This document shows, one piece after another, positions 1 through 11,338 of a stretch of DNA of 32,215 bases (position 1 is the stretch's first letter; each line of letters starts with the position of its first letter). The translations under genes and the position numbers were made by a program. The notes under the pieces were generated by a model. That model did not search any database and was not told the DNA's origin. It saw only the letters and a list, made by a program, of their open reading frames with translations. Source of the DNA: JBQTIU01 sp052387815 (lineage in GTDB: Bacteria; Pseudomonadota; Alphaproteobacteria; CACIAM-22H2); NCBI GenBank assembly GCA_052387815.1, contig JBQTIU010000038.1:1-32215 (forward strand). Direction: 5' to 3'.

Positions 1-1302
1 CGGTCGATCGGCGAGCATCGCGGCCGCATCGTGGGCTCCGCCGGCGACAGCGTGCTCGCCGAATTCGCGAGCCCGGTCGCGGCGGTTCAGTGCGCGGTCG
101 AGATTCAGGCCGAGCTCGGAGGGCGCAACGATCAGCTCCCCGAGCCGCGGCGCATGGAATTCCGCATCGGCATCAATCTCGGCGACGTCATCGTCGACGC
201 CAGCCAGATCTACGGCGATGGGGTCAACGTGGCGGCCCGCCTGGAGGGTTACGCGGAGCCGGGCGGGATCGCGATTTCGGGTAGCGTCTTCGACCAGGTG
301 GGGGGCAAGCTCGACGTCGGTTTCGCGAGCCAGGGCCGCCACCGGGTCAAGAACATCCCGGACAAGGTCCGCATCTACTTCGTCGACCCGACCCAGACCG
401 GAGCTTCGGGGACGATCGCTTTTCCCGGGCGGTTCGTGCGCACGCCGGCCGGTATCGCTTCGCTGGTCGGGGCGGCGGCCGTCCTGGTGGTGGCGGGCGT
501 CCTGCTGTGGCGGGAGTTCGAGGCGCGGCAATCGCCGGGCGAGGCAGTCGCCCCGCGCGCCGCGGCCGGTTTCCGGATCTGGCGCGACTGCGCGGACTGC
601 CCGGAGCTCGTCGAAATCCCGGCCGGGGCGTTCCAAATGGGAGCGTCGGAGCGCGAGGCCGGCCATCGACCGACCGAGGGGCCGGTGCACGCGGTTTCGG
701 TCGCCAAACCCTTCGGGATCGGTCGCTATGAGATCACGTTCGCGCAATGGGACCTGTGCGTCGCGGACGGCGGGTGCAGCCACCAGCAGCCGAACGACCG
801 CGGCTGGGGCCGCGGCACCCGTCCGGTGATCTACGTCAACTGGACCGATGCTCAGGAATACATCGCTTGGCTGAGCCGCAAGACCGGCCGCGCCTATCGC
901 CTGCTCTCGGAAGCGGAATGGGAATATGCCGCGCGCGGCGGAACGGCCGCTCGCTTCCCATGGGGCGAGGAGGTCGGCGCCAACAACGCCAATTGCCTGG
1001 GCTGCGGGCCGGGGGCAAGCGCGCAGACCATGCCGGTCGGCTCATACCCGGCCAACCCGTTCGGCCTCTATGACATGCACGGCAATGTCTGGGAGTGGAC
1101 GGCGGATTGTTGGAACGGTTCGTACGGCGGCGCGCCCGCCGACGGGTCGGCGTGGACGATCGGGGAATGCAACAAACGGGTCGTGCGCGGCGGCGCCTGG
1201 GGTCTGGTGGCGGAGGAGATGCGCTCGGCGCGGCGCGACGGCGATGTTGCCACGCTGCGCAGCGGACGGCGCGGCTTCCGCGTCGCCCGCGACCTTCCCT
1301 GA
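1..1302 (+). CDS. Class III nucleotide cyclase fused to FGE-sulfatase (SUMF1-like) domain, 5' truncated
   Basis: The reading frame is open from base 1, so the true start lies left of the window; the GTG at 31 is internal. The 433 visible residues begin inside a class III adenylate/guanylate cyclase domain. A metal-binding Asp lies in GDSVLAEF (about residue 16), and the transition-state Asn and Arg lie in YGDGVNVAARLEG (N76, R80). A single membrane helix follows (about 152-170). An FGE-sulfatase fold then runs from about 197 to the end, with GAFQMGAS, LLSEAEWEYAARGG, GLYDMHGNVWEW and VVRGGAW motifs. The two redox Cys of true formylglycine-generating enzyme are absent after RGGAW, so sulfatase activation is unlikely. 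Several CxxC-like pairs suggest disulfides outside the cytoplasm. I infer a cytoplasmic cyclase with an external sensory or binding module; ATP versus GTP use cannot be read here. Confidence 0.85.
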   Translation, partial: RSIGEHRGRIVGSAGDSVLAEFASPVAAVQCAVEIQAELGGRNDQLPEPRRMEFRIGINLGDVIVDASQIYGDGVNVAARLEGYAEPGGIAISGSVFDQVGGKLDVGFASQGRHRVKNIPDKVRIYFVDPTQTGASGTIAFPGRFVRTPAGIASLVGAAAVLVVAGVLLWREFEARQSPGEAVAPRAAAGFRIWRDCADCPELVEIPAGAFQMGASEREAGHRPTEGPVHAVSVAKPFGIGRYEITFAQWDLCVADGGCSHQQPNDRGWGRGTRPVIYVNWTDAQEYIAWLSRKTGRAYRLLSEAEWEYAARGGTAARFPWGEEVGANNANCLGCGPGASAQTMPVGSYPANPFGLYDMHGNVWEWTADCWNGSYGGAPADGSAWTIGECNKRVVRGGAWGLVAEEMRSARRDGDVATLRSGRRGFRVARDLP

Positions 1303-1466
1303 GCGGCGCGCATATCGGCCAGCCATGTCGGAGCCCCATGGCCCCGCCGCGCCGAACGTAACCATGGCCAATAGACCACTCGCTGGCTAAGGTTGCGGGC
1401 CGAGAGCCCGACGGATTGGCCGCCTCGCCTCCCCGCCCTCTCTTTGCGCGCGCGACGTGGACGTAC

Positions 1467-2369
1467 ATGCCCTTTCTCGGTGTCGATCCCTGGCGCTGGC
1501 AATATTTCGAGCATCAGGCCTGTCCCGAGGATATCGTGGTGCCGATCGACGACGCCACCGCCTGGGCGCTGTACGCGACGCGCCGCTGGATCCACAACAA
1601 GCTCAATATCTGCTTGAGCCAAGGCCTGCCCTGCGGGCCGCACGGCACGCAGCCGGCGGCCTATCCCGTGTTCTCGAAGCCGATCTTCAATTTGCGCGGC
1701 ATGGGCACGGGCGGCCGGACCATCAGCTCGGCCAAGGCGTACGAGGCGGCGCTCACCCCCGGACACATGTGGATGCCGCTCTTGACCGGCCCGCATGTCA
1801 GCACCGACGTTGCCCTGTGCGAGGGCGAGCCCTGCTGGTGGCGGCATACCACGGCCAGTCCCGGCCCCCGCGGCACCTTCGACTACTGGACCGTCCACAG
1901 CCGCCGCGATTCGCGCCTCGAGTCCAAGATCGGCGCCTGGATCGGCTGGCATCTCGGCGGTTTCACCGGCGTCGTCAATTTCGAGACTATCGGCGGGCGG
2001 ATCATCGAATGCCACCTGCGCATGGCCGAGCAGTGGCTCGATCTCAACGGCTCAGGCTGGCTCGCCGCCGTCGTCGATCTCTATGCCAATGGCGCCTGGC
2101 GGTTCCGCGACCGGCCGCGGACCGGCTACAGCGTCGTACTGTTCGGGCGCCACGGCATAAGGTGGCGGATCGAGCGCCGGGCGGTCGCCGGATTCCGCGC
2201 ACGGCCGGGCATCTCGTCGATCCAGATCACGTTCAACGATCGCGAGCACCCCGCTCGCCATGCCATGCCGCCGGGCGGCTTCCGCCTCGCCATCGTCAAT
2301 TGCTGGGAGCTTGCCGCAGGCCGCGCGGTGCGCGCGGAACTGCGACGGATGTTCCACGCCCAACCGTAA
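1467..2369 (+). CDS. Uncharacterised ATP-grasp-like protein
   Basis: This is a 300-residue protein that I do not recognise by name. Three segments resemble the ATP-grasp fold: a Lys (K45) in the pre-domain; PVFSKPIFNLRGMGTGGR (K71 plus a Gly-rich loop) like the Lys/Gly loop that binds ATP; and VNFETIGGRIIECHLR (E173, E181, R185) like the C-terminal metal-binding strand ending in an Asn/His and Arg. HVSTDVALCEGEP fits the strand between them. The protein is rich in Trp, with a conserved-looking N-terminus MPFLGVDPWRWQYFE. I chose the ATG at 1467 because the sequence becomes protein-like there; a TTG at 1416 in frame would add 17 low-complexity residues. It stands alone on this strand, so context does not reveal a substrate. 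An ATP-dependent carboxylate-amine or carboxylate-thiol ligase role is an inference. Confidence 0.75.
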   Translation: MPFLGVDPWRWQYFEHQACPEDIVVPIDDATAWALYATRRWIHNKLNICLSQGLPCGPHGTQPAAYPVFSKPIFNLRGMGTGGRTISSAKAYEAALTPGHMWMPLLTGPHVSTDVALCEGEPCWWRHTTASPGPRGTFDYWTVHSRRDSRLESKIGAWIGWHLGGFTGVVNFETIGGRIIECHLRMAEQWLDLNGSGWLAAVVDLYANGAWRFRDRPRTGYSVVLFGRHGIRWRIERRAVAGFRARPGISSIQITFNDREHPARHAMPPGGFRLAIVNCWELAAGRAVRAELRRMFHAQP

Positions 2370-2492
2370 ATGTTCCGTGGGGACGGCGGCGAAAAACCCC
2401 GGCGATGACCGCGATCCGCCACATTTTCGCCATGCCATGCGGCGACATGATTCCCCTGACGCCCGTCACCTTCGGCGCGCCGTCACGGGGGA

Positions 2493-2639
2493 ATGATGAA
2501 AATCGACCGGCATCCGCGTCGCCGAAGGCCGGCCTTCGCGTTCCTCGCTGCCCTCCTCGAGACCGTTCGCCGCCTCGTCGGCCCGGCTGGCCGGCAAGTG
2601 ATCGTCGTCCATCGCCGTCCGCCCAACGGCTTGCGCTAG
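2493..2639 (+). CDS. Possible 48-residue small protein
   Basis: A short frame starts with two consecutive ATGs (2493, 2496) just after a GGGGA run that could serve as ribosome binding site. It ends at TAG 2637-2639, three bases before the stop of the convergent acyl-CoA dehydrogenase gene. The product would be very Arg-rich with a short hydrophobic centre (FAFLAALLETV). Third codon positions are mostly G or C, as in the real genes here, but GC-rich non-coding DNA can look the same. No family is recognised. It occupies most of the 273-bp gap between the ATP-grasp-like gene and the acyl-CoA dehydrogenase gene. Confidence 0.3.
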   Translation: MMKIDRHPRRRRPAFAFLAALLETVRRLVGPAGRQVIVVHRRPPNGLR

Positions 2640-2642
2640 TTC

Positions 2643-3839
2643 CTACCGCCACGCCCAGAACTCCATCCCTTCGGCAAGCAGGAGGCGCGCGAGGACCATC
2701 TTGTGGACCTCGGAGGCGCCGTCGACCAGCCGCGCCGCGCGGGCATAGCGGTACATCCATGCGAGCGGCGTGTCGCGCGAATAGCCCTTGGCGCCCATGA
2801 GCTGCATGGCGGTGTCCACCGCCTTGTGCAGCACGTCGGCGACGGCCACCTTCGCCATCGACACTTCCTTGCGCGCGAAGTCGCCGTGATCGAGCTTCCA
2901 GGCGGCGCGCATGGTGAGCAACCGCCCGATCTCGATGTCCATCGCCGCCGCGCCCAGGAGCCACTGCACGCCCTCGTGCTCGGCGAGCTTGGCGCCGAAG
3001 CTCTCGCGTGTCCGCACGTAGTCGAACGAGATCTCGAGCGCGCGCTTGGCCATCCCCAGCCAGCGCATGCAATGCGTGAGCCGCGCCGTGCCGAGCCGGA
3101 TCTGGGTCGCCTTGAGCCCGTCGCCGATGTTCATCAAGACGTCGTCCTCGGGGATCTCGAGGCCGTCGAAGGCGAGCTCGCAAACCCCTCCGTGCTCCTC
3201 CGGTCCCATGATCCCGATCCGGCGCACGATCCGCCACCCCGGCTGATCGCCGTGATAGAGGAACGCCGACAGGCCCTTGCGCGCATCCGCGGAGGTGCGG
3301 GCGATGAGAATGAAATGCCGCGCCTCGCCCGCCCCGCTGATGAACCATTTCTGCCCGCGGACCACCCATTTGCCGTGGCGCTTCTCGGCCCGCGTGCGCA
3401 TCGCGGCGGGGTCGGAGCCCGACCCCGGGGCGGGCTCGGTCATGGCGAAGGCCGACCGCACCTTGCCGTCGATGATCGGCTGCAACCAGCGGTCCTTCTG
3501 CGCCTCGCTCGCGACCCGGTTCAAGAGGAACATGTTGCCGTCGTCGGGGGCGGCGCTGTTGAAGGCCGCCGGCCCGAAGATCGAGCGGCCCATCTCCTCG
3601 TAGCACGCCGCCATGCCGACGGTGTCGAGCCCGAGTCCGCCGCGCGCCTCGGGCATTTGGGGCGTCCACAGGCCGGCGGCCTTGGCCTTGACGCGCAACG
3701 CCTCAAGGCGGTCCAAGCGGATGTTCTCGCCCTCGCCCCAGGCGGCGGGGTCGCGCTCGACCGGCAGGATTTCGGTCGCGACGAAGTCGCGGATCTTGAG
3801 GCGCAGCCGGTCGAGCTCGGGCGCAAGCGTGAAGTCCAT
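2643..3839 (-). CDS. Acyl-CoA dehydrogenase family protein (ACAD10/11-like)
   Basis: A complete 398-residue flavoenzyme that should oxidise an acyl-CoA to the 2,3-enoyl-CoA, with electrons passed to ETF. The N-terminal helical domain is followed by the FAD/substrate segment AFAMTEPAPGSGSDP and the strand WFISGAG. The C-terminal helical domain has RLGTARLTHCMRWLGMA and a terminal VDGASEVHKM motif. In medium-chain enzymes the catalytic Glu sits two residues before the Thr/Ser of YEGTxxI; here that place is Asp (D373), as I recall for the ACAD10/11-like branch. It is the last gene of a minus-strand operon, 12 bp after the NIPSNAP gene. Its operon partners (acyl-CoA ligase, SDR) point to degradation of a carboxylic acid through its CoA ester; the substrate is not readable. 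Confidence 0.93.
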   Translation of the reverse strand: MDFTLAPELDRLRLKIRDFVATEILPVERDPAAWGEGENIRLDRLEALRVKAKAAGLWTPQMPEARGGLGLDTVGMAACYEEMGRSIFGPAAFNSAAPDDGNMFLLNRVASEAQKDRWLQPIIDGKVRSAFAMTEPAPGSGSDPAAMRTRAEKRHGKWVVRGQKWFISGAGEARHFILIARTSADARKGLSAFLYHGDQPGWRIVRRIGIMGPEEHGGVCELAFDGLEIPEDDVLMNIGDGLKATQIRLGTARLTHCMRWLGMAKRALEISFDYVRTRESFGAKLAEHEGVQWLLGAAAMDIEIGRLLTMRAAWKLDHGDFARKEVSMAKVAVADVLHKAVDTAMQLMGAKGYSRDTPLAWMYRYARAARLVDGASEVHKMVLARLLLAEGMEFWAWR

Positions 3840-3851
3840 CGCGACCTCCGT

Positions 3852-4502
3852 CTAGAATTTCGGTGTCCAGAACGGCGCCGGCCGCAACAGGGCGGTCTCC
3901 TGGAAGACGAAGTAGGGCTGGATGCCGGCGAGATAGCCGCTCCAGCCGGGGTCGGCCTGCAGCCTCGCGCGGCGGCGGGCGCGGTCCTCGACGCTCTCGT
4001 AGGCCCACAGCGAGATGACCTGGCTCTGCGTGCCGATATCGCTCTGGTAGTAACCGATGCAGCGTCCGAGGTAACCGACCTGCTTGGTGAGGCCCTCGGC
4101 CTCGTAGCGCTTGAAGTACTCGCCGAGCTTGCCGGGATGGAGGGTGTAGATCCGGTAATCGACGATGGCGATGGGGCCGGCAGCCTGCTGCGCCAGCGGC
4201 CAGAACGGGGCCGGGCGGACGATGCAGTTGTCCTGGCGCTGGAGGAACTCGGCCGACTTGGCCCGGTAGCCATTCCACGCCGGGTCGGACTCCATCGCGG
4301 CGCGGCGACGCGCCCGCTCGGCGATGTCCGGATAGGCCCATAGATGCACCACGCGGTTCTGCACGCCGACCTCGGCCACCCAGTAGCCGAGGCAATCGCC
4401 GAGGTGCTTGGTTTGGATCGCATAGCCCTCCCGCCCATAGAGGTCGAGATAGGCCGGGAGCTTGCCCGGATGGATGTTGTAGGTGCGCAGGTCGACGATC
4501 AT
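3852..4502 (-). CDS. Tandem NIPSNAP family protein
   Basis: This 216-residue protein consists of two NIPSNAP (dimeric alpha/beta barrel-like) repeats. The first is about residues 1-108 (VDLRTYNIHPGKL ... LWAYPDIAERARRRA ... RPAPFW) and the second about 112-216 (VDYRIYTLHPGKL ... LWAYESVEDRARRRA ... RPAPFW). The repeats line up over their whole length, so the gene arose by internal duplication. I chose the ATG at 4502, preceded by GTGGA, 16 bp after the SDR stop; an in-frame ATG at 4532 would overlap the SDR gene. NIPSNAP proteins have no firmly assigned general reaction. In bacteria they are often found in catabolic operons, so an accessory or lyase/isomerase-like role in the same acyl-CoA pathway is an inference. 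Confidence 0.88.
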   Translation of the reverse strand: MIVDLRTYNIHPGKLPAYLDLYGREGYAIQTKHLGDCLGYWVAEVGVQNRVVHLWAYPDIAERARRRAAMESDPAWNGYRAKSAEFLQRQDNCIVRPAPFWPLAQQAAGPIAIVDYRIYTLHPGKLGEYFKRYEAEGLTKQVGYLGRCIGYYQSDIGTQSQVISLWAYESVEDRARRRARLQADPGWSGYLAGIQPYFVFQETALLRPAPFWTPKF

Positions 4503-4518
4503 GTTTCCACATCCACGG

Positions 4519-5286
4519 CTAGAGCGAGGCAAGCATGTGGCCGCCGTCGACCACGATGGCGCCCCCGGTCATGAAGCGGCCGGCGTCGGAGGCGAGCAGT
4601 AGCAGCGCGCCGTCGAGATCGTCGAGCCGGCCCAGACGGCGGAGCGGCGTGTGGGCGACGATCGCCTGACCGGCAGGCCCCGCCAGGAACTCGCGGTTGA
4701 GGTCGGTCTCGATGTAGCCCGGAGCCAGCGCGTTGACGCGGATGTCGTGGCGGCCCAGCTCGACGGCCATGGTCCGGGTGAGGCTCATGAGCGCCGCCTT
4801 GGCGGCGCCGTAAGCGGACAGCTGGCTCACCACGGTGAACGACAGGATCGAGGCGATGTTGACGATCGACCCGCCATGGCCGTGCGCGGCCATGCGTTTG
4901 GCCGTCGCGCGCGCGACGCGCCAGCAGCCATCGAGGTTGGTGTCGAGCACGCTGCGCCATTCGGCCTCGTCCTGGTCGAGGAAGCGCCCGACTCCGGCGA
5001 TCCCGGCATTGTTGACCAGGATCGACAGCGCCCCCAGCTCGGTCTCGGCGATCTCCACCGCGCGGGCGACCGAGCCGGCGTCGTTGACGTCGAGCGTCAG
5101 CGGCAGCGCGCGGCCGTCGAAGGCGGTGATCTCTTGGGCCAGCGCCTCGAGCCGGTCGACCCGGCGCGCACCGACCGCCACCTTCGCCCCGGCGCGCGCC
5201 AGCACGAGCGCGAAGTGCCGGCCGAGGCCCGAGGAAGCGCCGGTCACCAGCGCCACCCGGCCGGACAGATCGAAGGCTTCGCTCAT
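4519..5286 (-). CDS. SDR family NAD(P)-dependent oxidoreductase
   Basis: A 255-residue classical short-chain dehydrogenase. The Rossmann nucleotide loop TGASSGLG lies at 15-22, NNAG follows near residue 90, and the catalytic Ser (NIAS), Tyr and Lys (YGAAK) are all present, with a C-terminal GGAIVVDGGHML. It should interconvert a hydroxyl and a keto group, most simply on the CoA ester handled by its neighbours. The ATG at 5286 overlaps the stop of the acyl-CoA ligase gene (ATGA), which indicates translational coupling. A longer in-frame extension to 5493 lies inside the ligase gene and is rejected. Cofactor preference: the loop after the second strand is ARRVDR, and basic residues there favour NADP(H), but this is only suggestive. 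Confidence 0.93.
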   Translation of the reverse strand: MSEAFDLSGRVALVTGASSGLGRHFALVLARAGAKVAVGARRVDRLEALAQEITAFDGRALPLTLDVNDAGSVARAVEIAETELGALSILVNNAGIAGVGRFLDQDEAEWRSVLDTNLDGCWRVARATAKRMAAHGHGGSIVNIASILSFTVVSQLSAYGAAKAALMSLTRTMAVELGRHDIRVNALAPGYIETDLNREFLAGPAGQAIVAHTPLRRLGRLDDLDGALLLLASDAGRFMTGGAIVVDGGHMLASL

Positions 5287-6941
5287 GACCCGCCGCCCAT
5301 CCGTTTGGCCTGTTCGCGCAACGCGAATTTCTGGATCTTGCCGGTCGAGGTCTTGGGCAAGGGCCCGAACACCACCGCGCGCGGCGCTTTGAAATGCGCC
5401 AGGTTGTCGCGGCACCAGGCGATGATGTCGACGGCCGCGGGCGGCGCCGCGCCGGGCTTCAAGGTGACGAAGGCGCATGGGCTCTCGCCCCATTTCTCGT
5501 CGGGCTTGGCGACCACCGCCGCCTCCAAGACCGCCGGGTGCCGGTACAGGACCTCCTCGACCTCGAGCGAGGAGATGTTCTCGCCGCCCGAGATGATGAT
5601 GTCTTTGGCGCGGTCCTTGATCTCGACATACCCGTCTCGGTGGCGGACGGCGAGATCGCCGGTGTGGAACCAGCCGCCGCGGAACGCCTCGGCCGTGGCC
5701 TTGGGGTTCTTGAGATAGCCCTTCATCACCGTATTGCCCCGCAGCAGCAGCTCGCCGATGGTCTTGCCGTCACTGGGCACGGGCGCGAGCGTCGAGGGGT
5801 CCGCGACCAGCGCCGCGCCGAGCGTCGGATAGGCGACACCCTGGCGGGCCATCAGGCGCGCGCGCGCATGGAGGTCGAGCCCGGTCCACGAGTCCTGCCA
5901 CGCGCACAGCGTCGCCGGTCCGAAGCTTTCGGTGAGGCCGTAGAGATGCGTGACGCGGAACCCCATCTCCTCCATCGCCGCGATCACCGCCGTGGGCGGC
6001 GCGGCACCGCCGGTCGCCACCTCGACGCGATGATCGAATTTGCGCTTGACCTCGGAGGGCGCGTGGACCAGCAGGTTGAGGACGATCGGCGCCCCGCACA
6101 GATGCGTGACGCGGTGCTCGGCGATCGCCGCGAAGATCGGCGCCGGATCGACGCCGCGCAAGCACACATGGGTGCCGCCCACCGCCGTCACCGCCCAGGT
6201 GTAGGTCCAGCCGTTGCAGTGGAACATCGGCAGGGTCCACAGATAGACCGTCTCGAGCGTGAGAGCGAAGGCGAGCGCGTTGCCGAGCGCGTTCAAGAAC
6301 GCGCCGCGGTGGTGGAAGACGACGCCCTTGGGGTTGCCGGTGGTGCCCGAGGTGTAGTTGAGCGAGATCGCCTGCCATTCGTCGACGGGAGGCTGCCAGG
6401 CAAAATCCGGGTCGCCCTCGTCGAGGAACGCCTCGTAATCCTTGTCGCCCAAGAGCTTGCCGCCCGCGGCTGCGCGATCGTCGATGTCGATCACCGCCAG
6501 CCTCTTCTTCATCAGCCCGAGCGCTGCCTCGATGGTGGCCGAGAACTCGCGATCGGCGATCAACAGCCTGGCCTCGCTGTGCGCGAGGATGAAGGCGATC
6601 GAGCGCGGATCGAGGCGGTAGTTGAGCGCGTTCAAGACCGCACCCGCCATTGGCACGCCGTAATGCGCCTCCAAGAGCGCGGGCGTGTTGGGCGCCATCA
6701 CCGCGACCGTGTGGCCGCGGCCAATGCCGCGCCGGGCGAGCGCCGCGGCGAACCGCCGGCAGCGAGCATGGAACTTGGCGTAGGTATGGCGCCGATCCCC
6801 ATGAATGACCGCGACCTTGTGCGGATGGATGGCGGCCGCGCGGACGAGGAAGGAAAGCGGCGAGAGCGGCGCGAAATTGGCCGGCCCGCGACCCAGGTCG
6901 CGGTCGCAGATTCCGACCCTTGGCCTTTTCGCTCTCGGCAC
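5283..6941 (-). CDS. Acyl-CoA synthetase (AMP-binding family)
   Basis: A 552-residue ANL-superfamily ligase that activates a carboxylic acid to its CoA thioester through an acyl-adenylate. The ATP loop YTSGTTGNPKG is near residue 194, followed by LYGLTES, WFHTGD near 424, the hinge DRAKDIIISGGENISS, and the C-terminal catalytic Lys in PKTSTGK near 538. Overall it resembles the DmdB/medium-chain acyl-CoA synthetase type (THLCGAPIVLNLL). The start is a GTG at 6941 preceded at good spacing by AAGGGGG; the frame continues upstream to 7040 but without homology-like sequence. It is the first gene of the operon that continues with SDR, NIPSNAP and acyl-CoA dehydrogenase, and it is divergent from the FrnE-like gene across about 100 bp. 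The exact acid is unknown. Confidence 0.93.
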   Translation of the reverse strand: MPRAKRPRVGICDRDLGRGPANFAPLSPLSFLVRAAAIHPHKVAVIHGDRRHTYAKFHARCRRFAAALARRGIGRGHTVAVMAPNTPALLEAHYGVPMAGAVLNALNYRLDPRSIAFILAHSEARLLIADREFSATIEAALGLMKKRLAVIDIDDRAAAGGKLLGDKDYEAFLDEGDPDFAWQPPVDEWQAISLNYTSGTTGNPKGVVFHHRGAFLNALGNALAFALTLETVYLWTLPMFHCNGWTYTWAVTAVGGTHVCLRGVDPAPIFAAIAEHRVTHLCGAPIVLNLLVHAPSEVKRKFDHRVEVATGGAAPPTAVIAAMEEMGFRVTHLYGLTESFGPATLCAWQDSWTGLDLHARARLMARQGVAYPTLGAALVADPSTLAPVPSDGKTIGELLLRGNTVMKGYLKNPKATAEAFRGGWFHTGDLAVRHRDGYVEIKDRAKDIIISGGENISSLEVEEVLYRHPAVLEAAVVAKPDEKWGESPCAFVTLKPGAAPPAAVDIIAWCRDNLAHFKAPRAVVFGPLPKTSTGKIQKFALREQAKRMGGGS

Positions 6942-7045
6942 CGGCGACCCCCTTTGCGCTCGATTAGGCCCGCTCGGGCGCGCGCGGTCAATACGCTTCG
7001 CGCGCCATTGCCGGGGGCGCAAGGGTCGGGCTAGACTCAAGTCCC

Positions 7046-7681
7046 ATGATCATTGACGTCGTCTCGGACGCGATCTGTCCCTGGTGTTATATCGGCAAGC
7101 GGCGCCTCGAGCGGGCCTTGGCGCTCGCCCCGCGGCCGGACATCAAGATCGGCTGGCGGCCGTTCCAGCTCAATCCCGACATGCCGCCCGAGGGCATGGA
7201 CCGGCAGGCGTATCTCAAGCGCAAGTTCGGCACCCGCGCCGGCGGCGGCATGTACGAGGCGGTCGAGGCGGCGGGCCGCGAGGAAGGCATCGCCTTCGCC
7301 TTCGCCCGCATCGCGCGCACGCCCAACACCATCCTCGCCCACCGGCTGATCCGCCACGCGGCGCGCGCCGACCGCCAGGAGGAGATCGTCGAGGCGATCT
7401 TCCGCGTCTATTTCCTCGACGGCCTGGATATCGGCCGGATCGAGGTGCTGGCAAGCCTCGCCGAAGCGCTCGGCATGGACGGGGGCGCGGTCAAAGCCTA
7501 TCTCGAAACCGACCAGGACCTCGCCGCCATCAAGGCCGAGGACGCGTTCGCGCGCCAGATTGGCATCGAGGGCGTGCCCTGTTTCATCATCGATCGCAAA
7601 TTCGCGATCTCGGGCGCGCAAAGCCCGGAGACGTTCGTCCGCGCGCTTGCCGAGATCGACCGCGAGACGGCGCCCGCGTGA
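7046..7681 (+). CDS. DsbA family oxidoreductase (FrnE-like)
   Basis: A 211-residue cytoplasmic thioredoxin-fold protein of the DSBA-like / FrnE / 2-hydroxychromene-2-carboxylate isomerase superfamily. The redox motif CPWC is at 11-14, directly after the first strand, followed by YIGKRR; an all-helical insert follows, and the cis-Pro loop is in GVPCFI with a GAQSPETF end. The presence of both Cys favours thiol-disulfide exchange over the isomerase branch, which normally keeps a Ser. There is no signal peptide. It is transcribed alone and divergent from the acyl-CoA operon. A palindromic element lies downstream, between it and the convergent mfd gene. Confidence 0.92.
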   Translation: MIIDVVSDAICPWCYIGKRRLERALALAPRPDIKIGWRPFQLNPDMPPEGMDRQAYLKRKFGTRAGGGMYEAVEAAGREEGIAFAFARIARTPNTILAHRLIRHAARADRQEEIVEAIFRVYFLDGLDIGRIEVLASLAEALGMDGGAVKAYLETDQDLAAIKAEDAFARQIGIEGVPCFIIDRKFAISGAQSPETFVRALAEIDRETAPA

Positions 7682-7688
7682 TTTTCGT

Positions 7689-7714
7689 CGGTCGGTTTTG
7701 ACCGCTGCGTTTTT
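7689..7714 (+). terminator. Weak terminator-like hairpin after the FrnE-like gene
   Basis: A 5-bp stem (CGGTC 7689-7693, GACCG 7700-7704) with a 6-base loop starts eight bases after the stop codon and is followed by a run of five T at 7710-7714. The stem is short and the T run is six bases removed from it, so intrinsic termination would be weak. Confidence 0.25.
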
Positions 7715-7718
7715 CCTC

Positions 7719-7801
7719 GTAGGGGCGAGGCCGCGAGGCAGCGCCTCGCGCCTCGCCGGTTTCAAACCCGCCCCCGGGCGAGTCTTAAGACCCGCCCCTA
7801 C
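7719..7801. repeat. 83-bp palindromic REP/MITE-like element
   Basis: The element is bounded by perfect 9-bp inverted termini, GTAGGGGCG (7719-7727) and CGCCCCTAC (7793-7801). Inside are three more dyads: CGCGAGGC/GCCTCGCG with a 3-base spacer (about 7732-7750), GGTTTCAAACC (about 7758-7768), and GTCTTAAGAC (7782-7791) flanked by complementary GC-rich arms. It fills the gap between the convergent FrnE-like and mfd genes, a typical position for REP-type elements. Related GACCCGCCCC and AAACCGGCCCC fragments follow up to about 7850. Whether it is dispersed in the genome cannot be seen from one copy. Confidence 0.6.
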
Positions 7802-7864
7802 AATGACTACGTGTCAAACCGGCCCCGGATCCGCGACCCGCCCCCGGCGAACATCGAATGCGGC

Positions 7865-11335
<3,471 letters not shown>

Positions 11336-11338
11336 GGC

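Noticed and set aside
2703..7034. Several long plus-strand frames (2703-4343, 4651-5718, 5394-7034) opposite the acyl-CoA operon
   Set aside because: They are antisense shadows rich in Arg, Gly, Asp and Val with no motifs; the minus-strand genes have complete catalytic motifs.
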